Assembly: GCA_029263455.1 (NCBI GenBank)
Contig: JAJCXM010000034.1
Location: forward strand, 269,540-333,539
Source of the DNA: Holophagae bacterium
GTDB taxonomy: Bacteria; Acidobacteriota; Holophagae; Acanthopleuribacterales; Acanthopleuribacteraceae
Direction of reading: 5' to 3'
DNA length: 64,000 nucleotides
Positions 1 through 8,238 of this stretch are shown here, in pieces. The notes under the pieces are model-generated. The model did no database searches. It was not told the DNA's origin and saw nothing but the letters and a program-made list of their open reading frames with translations. The translations under genes were made by a program, and so were the position numbers. The stretch's first letter is position 1; the number at the start of each line of letters is the position of its first letter.

Positions 1-132
1 GTTCAGGTCGACGGCAGCAGCGGTACCGTTCAAATTCTTGAAAAGTGACTTCCAATAGACACTGACACGTCCTTCCCTCGTTCGCATGTTAGTTGAAGCT
101 GCCCCAAACCTGAGCGTTTCTAAGGCATACAC
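1..132 (-). CDS. Possible partial gene running off the left edge
   Basis: On the minus strand the frame is open from a stop at 220-222 to the window edge. It translates into a protein-like string without low-complexity bias, including RVSVYWKSLFKNLNGTAAAV near the edge. Possible starts are GTG at 130-132 or ATG at 85-87; neither has a clear Shine-Dalgarno sequence. I do not recognise the family. The orientation matches the following MarC-like gene, so it could be its downstream neighbour. It may also be chance or decayed coding sequence. Nothing else is visible between here and 268. Confidence 0.25.
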   Translation of the reverse strand, partial: MYALETLRFGAASTNMRTREGRVSVYWKSLFKNLNGTAAAVDLN

Positions 133-268
133 GGCAGGGACTTCGCATATTTTGGGTAATCGGTATGCGTCCCTGTCTTGAGGAAATATGATTCGGCGTG
201 TTCGCCAGCTAGACGAGCGTCACAGATATTCAAGTGCTGCGGATATGCACGAGTAGCGGTACTCCCGA

Positions 269-868
269 TTACAGGACAGGAATCGCGTGAATGGAACGTA
301 ATCCGTCAAGAAACATCTGCACCGACAAGGCCACTAAAATCATGCCCATAAACCGTTCCATGGCGATTAAACCACGCATACGCAATAGTCTTAAGAACCA
401 AGGCGAGGCAAAGAGAATTGCCGCTGTCAGGAACCATGCGATGGTCAACGCTAAGAGCCAGGTAAGTAAACCCTGAGATTGGCTTTTGGCTAGCAGCAGA
501 ACGGTGGCTAAAGTTGAAGGGCCCGCAACACCCGGAATCGCCAAAGGCACCACTAACGGTTCTTCCTCTTCCGTCTCCTGACCTGGATGCCGCGCGATGG
601 GAAAGATCATGCGGATGGCGATGATCATCAATATAATTCCGCCCGCAATGCTGATTGAGCTTTGGTGCAAACCCATCAAATCAATGAAATAGCCGCCACC
701 CAACAAGAAAACCACCAATACGACATAGGCGATCACCAGTTCACGCACAATCACTCTGCGCCGCCTGGTTTCGGGTACCGGACTTAAAACTGATAAGAAA
801 AATGGAATATTGCCCAGCGGATCCATTACTAAAAAAAGCGTCACGATGACCTTAATTACTTCCGGCAT
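269..868 (-). CDS. MarC/YhgN family integral membrane protein
   Basis: A 199-residue hydrophobic protein with about six membrane segments, the usual size of the MarC (UPF0056/NAAT) family. Family hallmarks visible are MDPLGNIPFFL near residue 16 in the first helix, and IPGVAGPSTLATVL in the middle, the second half of the pseudo-symmetric fold. A short acidic loop (ETEEEE, about residue 97) separates the halves. It sits in the inner membrane. Some relatives are called amino acid transporters and the original MarC was wrongly linked to antibiotic resistance, so the substrate is unknown. AGGATGAG precedes the ATG. It is alone and divergent from the SnoaL-like gene downstream in coordinates. Confidence 0.88.
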   Translation of the reverse strand: MPEVIKVIVTLFLVMDPLGNIPFFLSVLSPVPETRRRRVIVRELVIAYVVLVVFLLGGGYFIDLMGLHQSSISIAGGIILMIIAIRMIFPIARHPGQETEEEEPLVVPLAIPGVAGPSTLATVLLLAKSQSQGLLTWLLALTIAWFLTAAILFASPWFLRLLRMRGLIAMERFMGMILVALSVQMFLDGLRSIHAIPVL

Positions 869-1055
869 AACTCATCCTACCAACGCAAAGCGGTTTCAGT
901 TTAACCCGGCATTCGCCCCATTCCCAGCCGTAAGACTTAAATCGTGCTTTGACGTTTCCTGGCCTCGATGTCTCATACCAATAAGAATTGCTCAAGAAGA
1001 TTCGAGCGATCGAGATAAGATATGAAACCCACTTGGACATAGACAGAGGAACGAT

Positions 1056-1442
1056 ATGAACGATCAAGCGACGCAAAATACGGGTAACGCGAAAGCCTTT
1101 TACGACCTGATGTTCAATCGATGCCAGCCTCGCCAAGCCATAGCCGACTATGTTGGCGACGCCTATATACAGCACAATCCCGAAGTCGCTGACGGTAAAG
1201 AGGCCTTCATCAGCTACTTTGAGCGAATGGCTATCGAATATCCCGGCAAAGAAGTGTTATTCAAACGGACCGTTGCCGAAGGCGACCTCGTTGTTCTGCA
1301 TTGTCATCAAAAATGGCCAGGCGATCACGAATACGCAGGCATCGATATCTTTCGCTTCGACGAGCATGGCAAGATAGTTGAACATTGGGACGTGCTTCAG
1401 GTCGTGCCCGAAAAATCAGCTAACCCTAATTCTATGTTCTAG
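1056..1442 (+). CDS. SnoaL-like (NTF2-fold) protein
   Basis: A 128-residue single-domain protein with the alpha+beta cone pattern of SnoaL-like polyketide cyclases and related predicted ester cyclases. Seen are the N-terminal helix with KAFYDLMFNRCQPRQAI, the strand AYIQHNPEVADGKEAFISYF, and the C-terminal FRFDEHGKIVEHWDVLQ, which is typical of the COG4922-type subgroup. The His/Asp residues in QHNP and EHWD line the pocket in family members. The reaction is unknown; proteins of this type are often stress-linked or act on small hydrophobic ligands. A GAGGAAC ribosome site lies just before the ATG. There is no signal peptide, so it is probably cytoplasmic and monocistronic. Confidence 0.82.
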   Translation: MNDQATQNTGNAKAFYDLMFNRCQPRQAIADYVGDAYIQHNPEVADGKEAFISYFERMAIEYPGKEVLFKRTVAEGDLVVLHCHQKWPGDHEYAGIDIFRFDEHGKIVEHWDVLQVVPEKSANPNSMF

Positions 1443-1593
1443 TTTTCTGACTTGACTGTTGGCCTCAGGCGGCAGATTGTGTCGAATAATATGAGTCTTT
1501 TAATTCGGGCTGCAGCACCATGCATTATTTGAAAATACAGCCAAACGTGCCTATGCTGAATGCAGTATTCAGAACTCAATTAGTGGGGCCGAT

Positions 1594-2685
1594 ATGCATC
1601 AGGCATCCGATAAGGCTAATGCCATACAACGTGCTGTAGTCGTCTTGCCTTGCGTTGACCTAGAAGAGACGATTGACTTTTTTATAGATAGGCTTGGTTT
1701 TCGATTGCATGAGATCTACCCCGCCGATCAGCCCGCTGTTGCCGAGATCAGCGGCTATGGCCTACACATTAGGCTTCAGAAAGGCCTGGAATGTGCTCCC
1801 GGAATTTTGCGACTGGAGACCGAGAGAGACATTGCAAAGACAATGAAAGCACCCAATGGGACTCAGCTTCAATTTGTGAACAAGAACCAGCAATATACAC
1901 TGCCAGCGCTCAAACCATCGTTTGTTATTAGTCGTTTTAATCAAGACTGGCATTTGGGTCGCGCAGGAATGCGCTACAGAGATCTCATTCCAGATCGGCA
2001 AGGCGGGCGATTTATTGCCTCACATATTCAAATAGAGAACGCAGGGTCTGTCGCAGACTACGTGCATTATCACCGCGTTCGTTTTCAAATGATCTATTGT
2101 TTAAAGGGCTGGGTAAAATTGGTTTATGAGGATCAGGGGCAGCCGTTTCTGCTCAATGCAGGCGATTGCGTCTTGCAGCCGCCAATGATCCGACATCGCG
2201 TATTAGAAAGCTCGGCAGGATTAGAAGTCATTGAAATTGGCAGCCCTGCAGAGCACCCAACCTATGTCGACCACGATTTGCCGCTGCCTAATAACCACTT
2301 GAATCAACAGCGAACTTTCGACGGCCAAACGTTTATTCACCATCGTAATGCCAAAGCGATTTGGCAACTCTGGCGAATACAGGGATTTGAAGTACGTGAT
2401 TTGGGCATCGAAAAAGCCACAAACGGGATGGCCGGTGCCCAGGTGGTGCGCACCGTGAATCGCGAAAAATCGGTCATGCAGCAACATTTAAACGAGTTCT
2501 TGTTCTTATATGTGCTGGCAGGTGAATTGCGAATTAACCTCGAAACACAGGATTTAGTTATCCTGCAAGCTGGCGACTGTTGTGTCATACCTAGCGAATT
2601 TAGATATGCCATGCAAGCAGGCAGCGATGACTTGGAGTTTTTGGAAGTATCTTTGCCTGCAAAATTCGAAGGCAGCACGGTTTGA
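1594..2685 (+). CDS. Glyoxalase (VOC)-double cupin fusion protein
   Basis: A 363-residue protein with three small metal-binding-type folds in a row. Residues 10-100 look like a vicinal-oxygen-chelate/glyoxalase domain (LPCVDLEETIDFFIDRLGF). Residues about 150-220 form a first cupin (LKGWVKLVYEDQG, then LNAGDCVLQPPMIRHRVLE with the GD and PxxxxH features). Residues 290-355 form a second cupin (VLAGELRINLE, LQAGDCCVIPSEFRYAM), which lacks the first cupin's histidine at the equivalent place. It could be a dioxygenase or isomerase acting on a small acid, or a binding protein; the substrate is not evident. The following transporter gene starts inside its stop codon (TTGA), so the two are translationally coupled, and an oxygenase gene follows 12 nt later. 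Confidence 0.78.
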   Translation: MHQASDKANAIQRAVVVLPCVDLEETIDFFIDRLGFRLHEIYPADQPAVAEISGYGLHIRLQKGLECAPGILRLETERDIAKTMKAPNGTQLQFVNKNQQYTLPALKPSFVISRFNQDWHLGRAGMRYRDLIPDRQGGRFIASHIQIENAGSVADYVHYHRVRFQMIYCLKGWVKLVYEDQGQPFLLNAGDCVLQPPMIRHRVLESSAGLEVIEIGSPAEHPTYVDHDLPLPNNHLNQQRTFDGQTFIHHRNAKAIWQLWRIQGFEVRDLGIEKATNGMAGAQVVRTVNREKSVMQQHLNEFLFLYVLAGELRINLETQDLVILQAGDCCVIPSEFRYAMQAGSDDLEFLEVSLPAKFEGSTV

Positions 2686-4013
2686 GTCAACCTAATCCTA
2701 ACGAGATGACCAAACGTCCTCTTTTCTCAAGCCGCTTTGCCACCATCGTGACCATGATTGGTGTCTCGGTCGGTTTGGGCAATGTGTGGCGTTTCCCTTA
2801 CATGATGGGCGAATACGGCGGTAGCGCCTTTCTATTCGTTTATCTGGTATTCACATTCTTGTTCGCTATCCCTGCCGTGATGGCAGAATGGGGTTTGGGA
2901 CGCAGCACACGCCAAGGTCCAGTTGGCGCTTTCACCGCAATGTGGGGAAAGACCGCCGGCAAAATAATCGGCAGCCTGTTGTTATTGACCGTCTTGATCG
3001 CGGAATCCTATTACATTTATGTCATTGCCAACATTGCTTTTTCATCCGCATTCAGTTTTATTCATGGCTTTGATGCACATCACATTGAAAACTACAACAA
3101 GTCATTAGGCAATCCATTCATTCAATACGCCATTGTGGTTTTGCTATTGGCGCTTTCTTATGTGGTTCTAGTCCGGGACCTAAAGAGCGGCATGGAGAAA
3201 ATCAGCAAAATCTTTGTTCCTTTCTTTGTATTCGCCATGCTTCTGCTCATCGTATTTGCCTTGCAACTGGAAGGTGCTGGCCAGCATCTTATCCAATTTT
3301 TGAAGCCCGATTTCAGTGCCTTACACGCCAACGAAATATTCGCAGCTCTTGGGCAAGCGTTCTTCTCGCTTGGACTAGGCGGAACCTTCCTGTTAATTTT
3401 TGGCAGTTATATACGAGACGAGGAACCACTCACACAATCAGCCGCGTTCATGGCCATTGGCGATGTGGGTGCCGCTATGATGGCCGGCCTATTCATTGTG
3501 CCAACGGTCTTGGCTCTCGGCTTGGAATTGAACGAAGGCCCTGGCTTACTGTTCTCAACCTTGCCTGAACTCTTTCAGCGTTTGCCTTTGGGACAAGGGT
3601 TTGGCAGTTTGTTCTTAGTTGCGTTATTGACAGTAACTTTTATCTCTAGCCTGGCCGCACTGGAAGTCGTACTTACTGGTGTCCATGATGCCTTAGGTGG
3701 ATGGGTGCCACGCAAACGACTAATGCAGATCCTATGTGTCGTCGTGGCGCTTATTGTTATTCCTATCGCTATTGACCCTTCGATTATTGGTCTTCTCGAC
3801 CTTTTCTTCGGTTCTGGCATGCAGTTGTTTGGTAGTTTACTGGCCATCCTGGCGCTGACCTGGGGCCAAAGCCGTACAAAGACCTTAAGCGCCGTGTTTG
3901 GCGACAGTCAGAAAGTTTGGCATCGCGGTTACTACTTTTGGATCAAGTGGTGTGTGCCTGCCGCTTTGTTGTTGGTGCTGATTGGGTATATTGTATCTAA
4001 GTTGAATTCGTAA
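2682..4013 (+). CDS. Sodium-dependent neurotransmitter:sodium symporter (SLC6/NSS) family transporter
   Basis: A 443-residue protein with about 11 membrane helices, matching the short bacterial NSS members (MhsT/Tyt1 type) rather than 12-helix LeuT. Helix 1 carries the unwound substrate/sodium motif GVSVGLGNVWRFPYMMGEYGG, interrupted here only by the usual variation. Helix 2 reads IPAVMAEWGLGR. Family members import amino acids with sodium across the inner membrane. The TTG at 2682 overlaps the previous stop; an in-frame ATG at 2706 is the alternative start and would only remove a non-conserved leader. Its position between a cupin fusion and a 2-oxoglutarate oxygenase suggests it imports the substrate, or a precursor, for those enzymes. 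Confidence 0.92.
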   Translation: MSQPNPNEMTKRPLFSSRFATIVTMIGVSVGLGNVWRFPYMMGEYGGSAFLFVYLVFTFLFAIPAVMAEWGLGRSTRQGPVGAFTAMWGKTAGKIIGSLLLLTVLIAESYYIYVIANIAFSSAFSFIHGFDAHHIENYNKSLGNPFIQYAIVVLLLALSYVVLVRDLKSGMEKISKIFVPFFVFAMLLLIVFALQLEGAGQHLIQFLKPDFSALHANEIFAALGQAFFSLGLGGTFLLIFGSYIRDEEPLTQSAAFMAIGDVGAAMMAGLFIVPTVLALGLELNEGPGLLFSTLPELFQRLPLGQGFGSLFLVALLTVTFISSLAALEVVLTGVHDALGGWVPRKRLMQILCVVVALIVIPIAIDPSIIGLLDLFFGSGMQLFGSLLAILALTWGQSRTKTLSAVFGDSQKVWHRGYYFWIKWCVPAALLLVLIGYIVSKLNS

Positions 4014-4025
4014 CAGGAATCACAT

Positions 4026-5117
4026 GTGAAGAACCAACGAGATGGGATCAAGGCAGTCAACCAAGACTTCAAACGATTTGATCAGGTGACAAAGAATCAG
4101 CTCTATCATTTATCCGAGTCAGCGGGTCCGGAAGCTTTCGATGACGAGTTCTCGATTAAGACCATCGACATGGCTGCCATGCTCAGTGGCGACCAACAAG
4201 CGATACAATCCTTTGCCCTAGAGCTAGGCGCCGCTATGGAAGAGATTGGCTTTGTCATTCTGACGGGACATGGCATTGACACCTCTCTCTATGAAACTGC
4301 CGAGGCAAAAATAAAGGCCTTTTTTGAGACGACAAGCAAGGAACAACGGACACCGTATTTGGCCACACGTCATGGCTCTGTGAACCAAGGTTACTTTCCT
4401 ATCAAGACGACCACGGTTATTCATCCCGACCTGGTGGAAGGTTGGGTTTTCTGTCGTCGGGCCTTCAACATGAAACAAGACGATAACTTTGACGAACGTC
4501 GCTTTTGGCCTGGACTTGGTTACGAACCCTTTTTTCGACAGCTCTGTCTGGCGCAAGAGACACTTGTATTACCCATCATGCAGAGTATTCTGCGTTACTT
4601 GGGCTGTGATGCCCACAGCTACGATCAAAAGCTGACACAACCGCTTTTTGGTTTTCGCTTGAATTATTATCCACCTTTAGAGGCTAATGACTTAGTGACG
4701 GGCGCTGGCCGCATGTTGGGACATGAGGATGTGGACTTATTTACCTTGTTACCATCACAAGATCTAGAAGGATTGCAGGTCCTCAACCGCGCCAACATGA
4801 AATGGATCAGGTTAAACGCACCCAAAGGAAGTGTGGTGCTTAACACAGGTGATTATTTGCAACGTATTTCCAATGATCGCTTACCTTCAACCACTCATCG
4901 GGTCAGTTTACCTGCCAATCAGCGCGATTATTCAAAGCCACGAATATCATTCCCCATGGCGATTTATGTGCGTGAGCACGAGATGTTGGAGGTCTTACCA
5001 GGACTGGGTGAAGCCAAATATCCACCCATAAGCGCCATCGAATTCCATACCAAAACAACCAGTAAATATTACGGCGACGATTACGCGGTGAAAGCGGACC
5101 CAAATCTTGAGTTATAA
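4026..5117 (+). CDS. Isopenicillin N synthase-like Fe(II)/2-oxoglutarate-dependent oxygenase
   Basis: A 363-residue enzyme with the N-terminal DIOX_N-like segment (IDMAAMLSGD, then GFVILTGHGID around residue 75) and a C-terminal jelly roll. The iron triad is complete: His233 and Asp235 in GHEDVD, and His291 in STTHRVS. Arg306 and Ser308 in PRISF match the co-substrate-binding RxS motif. Such enzymes hydroxylate, desaturate or cyclise small molecules such as amino acids using O2 and 2-oxoglutarate. The gene starts at GTG; the overlapping ATG reads straight into a stop. It lies 12 nt after the symporter gene, so it probably shares the operon. The substrate cannot be read from sequence. Confidence 0.9.
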   Translation: MKNQRDGIKAVNQDFKRFDQVTKNQLYHLSESAGPEAFDDEFSIKTIDMAAMLSGDQQAIQSFALELGAAMEEIGFVILTGHGIDTSLYETAEAKIKAFFETTSKEQRTPYLATRHGSVNQGYFPIKTTTVIHPDLVEGWVFCRRAFNMKQDDNFDERRFWPGLGYEPFFRQLCLAQETLVLPIMQSILRYLGCDAHSYDQKLTQPLFGFRLNYYPPLEANDLVTGAGRMLGHEDVDLFTLLPSQDLEGLQVLNRANMKWIRLNAPKGSVVLNTGDYLQRISNDRLPSTTHRVSLPANQRDYSKPRISFPMAIYVREHEMLEVLPGLGEAKYPPISAIEFHTKTTSKYYGDDYAVKADPNLEL

Positions 5118-5457
5118 GCGAAACAGTTTGTTTGTTTCCTGAAGCAAAAAAATCAAATCCAAGTATCATTATTTTTTTGACGTCAGTTGCATAGTCACGC
5201 TGTTGACCTAAGGTTAAATACGTTAGGCGTGTCGACTCGTACCTCCCATAAAAACAATCTCCATGTAGCTTCAATCGAAGACGAGCTTACGATTAAAGCT
5301 GTATCCAATCGCTATGCGGCGCCAACTTTGTGCGGGCACGCGCCTTGTTTAAGGCTTACCGACAGAGAATAGCGACGCTTTGTCCCCATTCTCGAAAGTT
5401 TGACGCGTAGAGTTTCAGCGAAGGATAACTCGCGTATTTCATGTGAAGAGGCAAAAT
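5118..5457. other. Intergenic region upstream of the S74 repeat-protein gene
   Basis: This stretch of 340 bases separates the oxygenase gene from the surface repeat-protein gene. A weak stem GAAACA/TGTTTC lies just after the oxygenase stop, without a following T run. Short open frames here have no ribosome sites and no recognisable content. A promoter for the downstream gene should be present, but I could not identify convincing -35 and -10 elements. Confidence 0.5.
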
Positions 5458-7689
5458 ATGCGCACGACACTTTTCATTCTCGTTTCGTTTTGGGTATTTA
5501 CACCTCAGTTGCTGGCTGGCACCGATTTGCCGATTGGGCCGCTAGTATTACCCGTCAAACTGGGAACAGATCTTCCGTTTGAGATCGGTTCCGAACTTTG
5601 GGTAGAAGTCGTTTACCTGCCGAGACCTAACGGCAAGCCTCTTCATATGGAGCTAGGCGAGAAAGTTTGGTGGATTCAGGACCAGGCTGTGGTTTTTTGT
5701 GGTGCTACGGGCGCCCTGTTGCCCATGGAATTGATGCACCGAACCACTCTTTGGTTACGCATACAAACCGATCAGGGTGAATTGGGACCCTTCGAAGTGT
5801 TTCCCCGACGAGATGCCGTGCGCGTGACCGATCAGCATGATCAGTTACTGGAAAAACTCAATCAGAGCATAGCTGGCATCGACGCCTCCTACTTGACACA
5901 AGTCGCCCATTTCTTGGTGGGCAATATCGCCACTCTCGACGTAACCGGCACCAGCTACTCGATTGCAGGAGTAGGTAGTGTTATTGATCCATCTGGCTCC
6001 TGGGTCGGAGGGAAGTTGGAATCTGAAAGTCCAGGATACTCCGTTTTTGTGGGCAAACGTGCCGGATGGTTGGATGATGGGTCTGAAAACAGAAATGCCG
6101 CGCTTGGTTGGGAAGCAATGCGTGACAGTCCAACGGGAACCGAAAATGTGGCAATGGGTTTTTGGGCGTTGGCCGCAAACTTAACAGGAAACAACAACAC
6201 GGCCGTTGGAGCGTATTCGCTCGCGATGAACACGACGGGCTTTCGGAATACTTCGATCGGATCATTAACGATGAGGAAGAATACTGAAGGCTATAGGAAT
6301 ACCGCGGTGGGCAAAGAATCTATGGACGACAACACCTCAGGTTACGAGAATGTGGCTGTGGGCGAATTATCTTTGCCAAACAATACAATCGGGTTTAGAA
6401 ACGTTGCTATTGGTTCAAAATCACTTGTTAGTAATACTTCGGGTGGTGAGAATTGTGGCATTGGATATAGTGCGTTGGCTTCCAATCAAACCGGAAGCCA
6501 AAACACCGCAATGGGGTTCTCGTCGCTCTTTTCGAATACCGCCGGCACTAGCAATTCCGCCTTTGGTTTTGACTCGCTCTATAGCAACACCTCTGGGCTC
6601 GACAATACCGCCGTCGGATTCAAGAGTTTAAGGGGAAATGTGTCCGGTAACTCCAACACGGCCGTTGGTTCCGAGGCCCTTGTGAATACAACGCTTGGTT
6701 CGTCAAATTCGGCCTTTGGCAAACACACCATGCACAACAACACCATCGGCTACTCTAATACGGCTTTGGGTACCGAATCCTTGATGAACAACCAAACAGG
6801 ATTTGAGAATGTGGCGGTCGGTTTTCGCTCCATGTTCAGCAATAGTTCGGGAATTGACAATACGGCGATAGGACTGCAATCGCTGACCAGCAACACGACA
6901 GGCAAATTCAACACCGCCGTGGGTTCGATGTCCATGTTCAGCAATGCCACAGGAGACAACAATACCGCGGTGGGCCATTCAGCACTCGAAACTAGCATCT
7001 CCAGTACATCCAATACAGCGGTCGGCTTCGAATCTCAGAAACGGACAACCTCCGGGGGAACCAATACCTCAGTGGGCAGTCTTGCCCTAACGTCTAATAC
7101 AACCGGTGGATTCAACACAGCTGTAGGAAATTCGGCTTTAGTCACCAATACCACCGGGAATTACAACACAGCCGTAGGGCGAAACGCGGGTCCAAATTCG
7201 GATGCCCTAACGAATACGGTAGCCATCGGCGATTACTGCGTCGTGACGGCTTCTAATCAAGCGAGAATTGGCGACGCAGGCATTACCAGCATTGGCGGAC
7301 AAGTGGCTTGGACGACACTTTCGGACGGGCGCTTCAAAACAGACGTCAAAGAGGATGTTTCCGGTTTGGCATTTATTCGTGCACTTCGGCCCGTTACTTA
7401 TCGCGTTGACTTAGATTCCGTGCATCAGTTCCTTAGCACCGGGGACAAACAGAAAGCCAAGAGCCAGAATCGTTTGTCTGGACTTAGAACTGGCTTCATC
7501 GCCCAGGAAGTTGAATTAGCCATGCGACAACAGGGATTCGAATTTGACGGAGTAGATCTGCCCGAAAATGGCAACACGGCTTATGGAATTCGTTATTCAC
7601 AATTTGTGGTGCCCTTGGTGAAAGCCATTCAGGAACAACAAGTGATCATTGAGGCGCTGGAGCGAAAGATCGAATCTCTGATGGACTAA
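5458..7689 (+). CDS. Secreted 17-residue-repeat protein with C-terminal S74 chaperone domain
   Basis: A 743-residue protein with a signal peptide (RTTLFILVSFWVFTPQLLAG). It has a globular N-terminal part to about residue 210, then about 22 repeats of 17 residues following N-T-A-V-G-x-x-S-L-x-x-N-T-T-G-x-x, the YadA-head-like left-handed beta-roll pattern. The C-terminus (SDGRFKTDVKE, then RPVTYRVD, then GFIAQEVE) is an intramolecular chaperone of endosialidase type (peptidase S74), which trimerises and self-cleaves in phage tail fibres, followed by a coiled-coil-like end. A trimeric surface fibre or adhesin is likely. I prefer the ATG at 5458, with AGAGG seven bases upstream; a GTG at 5443 is in frame. 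The catalytic Ser of S74 appears to be in the SDGR motif. Confidence 0.88.
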   Translation: MRTTLFILVSFWVFTPQLLAGTDLPIGPLVLPVKLGTDLPFEIGSELWVEVVYLPRPNGKPLHMELGEKVWWIQDQAVVFCGATGALLPMELMHRTTLWLRIQTDQGELGPFEVFPRRDAVRVTDQHDQLLEKLNQSIAGIDASYLTQVAHFLVGNIATLDVTGTSYSIAGVGSVIDPSGSWVGGKLESESPGYSVFVGKRAGWLDDGSENRNAALGWEAMRDSPTGTENVAMGFWALAANLTGNNNTAVGAYSLAMNTTGFRNTSIGSLTMRKNTEGYRNTAVGKESMDDNTSGYENVAVGELSLPNNTIGFRNVAIGSKSLVSNTSGGENCGIGYSALASNQTGSQNTAMGFSSLFSNTAGTSNSAFGFDSLYSNTSGLDNTAVGFKSLRGNVSGNSNTAVGSEALVNTTLGSSNSAFGKHTMHNNTIGYSNTALGTESLMNNQTGFENVAVGFRSMFSNSSGIDNTAIGLQSLTSNTTGKFNTAVGSMSMFSNATGDNNTAVGHSALETSISSTSNTAVGFESQKRTTSGGTNTSVGSLALTSNTTGGFNTAVGNSALVTNTTGNYNTAVGRNAGPNSDALTNTVAIGDYCVVTASNQARIGDAGITSIGGQVAWTTLSDGRFKTDVKEDVSGLAFIRALRPVTYRVDLDSVHQFLSTGDKQKAKSQNRLSGLRTGFIAQEVELAMRQQGFEFDGVDLPENGNTAYGIRYSQFVVPLVKAIQEQQVIIEALERKIESLMD
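6094..7194 (+). repeat. In-frame 51-bp coding repeats (about 22 copies)
   Basis: The central part of the S74-tailed gene consists of 51-bp units encoding the 17-residue N-T-A-V-G motif. Copies are diverged at the DNA level, so the array is old or has been smoothed by selection on the protein. Copies with NSAFG, NCGIG and NTSVG show where variation is tolerated. Copy number could change by recombination, which would alter fibre length. Confidence 0.85.
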
Positions 7690-7788
7690 GAACAACACCA
7701 CTCGATTCCTAATACTTCGCACTGACAAGGATTGATCGTATATTTCACTTGTACCGATCCGAGTCTGTTGCCATATCGGAGGCACGAA

Positions 7789-8205
7789 GTGGCGATCATT
7801 GAAGTAAGAATCGACCTATTTGGCGAGAACTTTTCACCCCTTAAGATCTCATCCATCGACGGAATCGTTTTACAGTCGAGCAAGGAGCCATGCCATATCG
7901 GTCGCTTTGGGAAATATAGGGGAAAGCCCACCCCGTACGGCTCTTGCTCGGTTTGCCCGCCCGAGAATATCTCGCAACCCGAATCCATCCTGTGGCTAGC
8001 TCGTTTTGCTAAACCGCATTTACCCATATTCAGCGAGGCTGGCGCAACCGATATCGTTTTCTGGATACTTTGGAGCGGCATCCAAGGCAACATGGAGTTC
8101 ACGCCGTTTCAGATGCAAGCGATCGCTGAATTAGGCGTTCCATTTTGTATCGATTACATCCATTTAGATGAGGATGAAGATTTTCCCTGTCGCGAACCTT
8201 CATGA
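7789..8205 (+). CDS. Small DUF4279-like protein
   Basis: A 138-residue cytoplasmic protein. I chose the GTG at 7789 because GGAGG lies six bases upstream (7778-7782); a TTG at 7732 would add 19 residues with poor initiation context. The pattern VRIDLFGENFSPLKISSI at the N-terminus and MQAIAELGVPFCIDYIHLDE at the C-terminus resembles DUF4279 proteins, small domains frequent in polymorphic-toxin immunity loci but also found alone. Four cysteines are scattered through it. No toxin gene is visible next to it, so an immunity role is only a possibility. An open frame on the other strand (7686-8102) lacks such similarity and is a shadow. Confidence 0.6.
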   Translation: MAIIEVRIDLFGENFSPLKISSIDGIVLQSSKEPCHIGRFGKYRGKPTPYGSCSVCPPENISQPESILWLARFAKPHLPIFSEAGATDIVFWILWSGIQGNMEFTPFQMQAIAELGVPFCIDYIHLDEDEDFPCREPS

Positions 8206-8238
8206 CCGGGAACAGCTAGGCAAAACTTAACAAATACG

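Noticed and set aside
852..1175. Minus-strand open frame overlapping the SnoaL-like gene
   Set aside because: Composition is not protein-like and it runs antisense to a recognisable domain with its own ribosome site.
5118..5173. GAAACA/TGTTTC stem as a rho-independent terminator
   Set aside because: Only six base pairs, AT-rich, with no T run directly after it; too weak to call.
6094..7194. Regular 51-bp periodicity that could suggest a CRISPR or minisatellite array
   Set aside because: The repeats are in frame, diverged at synonymous positions and encode a continuous 17-residue protein motif; there are no unique spacers and no cas genes.
7686..8102. Minus-strand open frame of 138 codons
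   Set aside because: It is antisense to the DUF4279-like gene, has no ribosome site and no family resemblance; the plus-strand frame has a GGAGG and a conserved C-terminal pattern.
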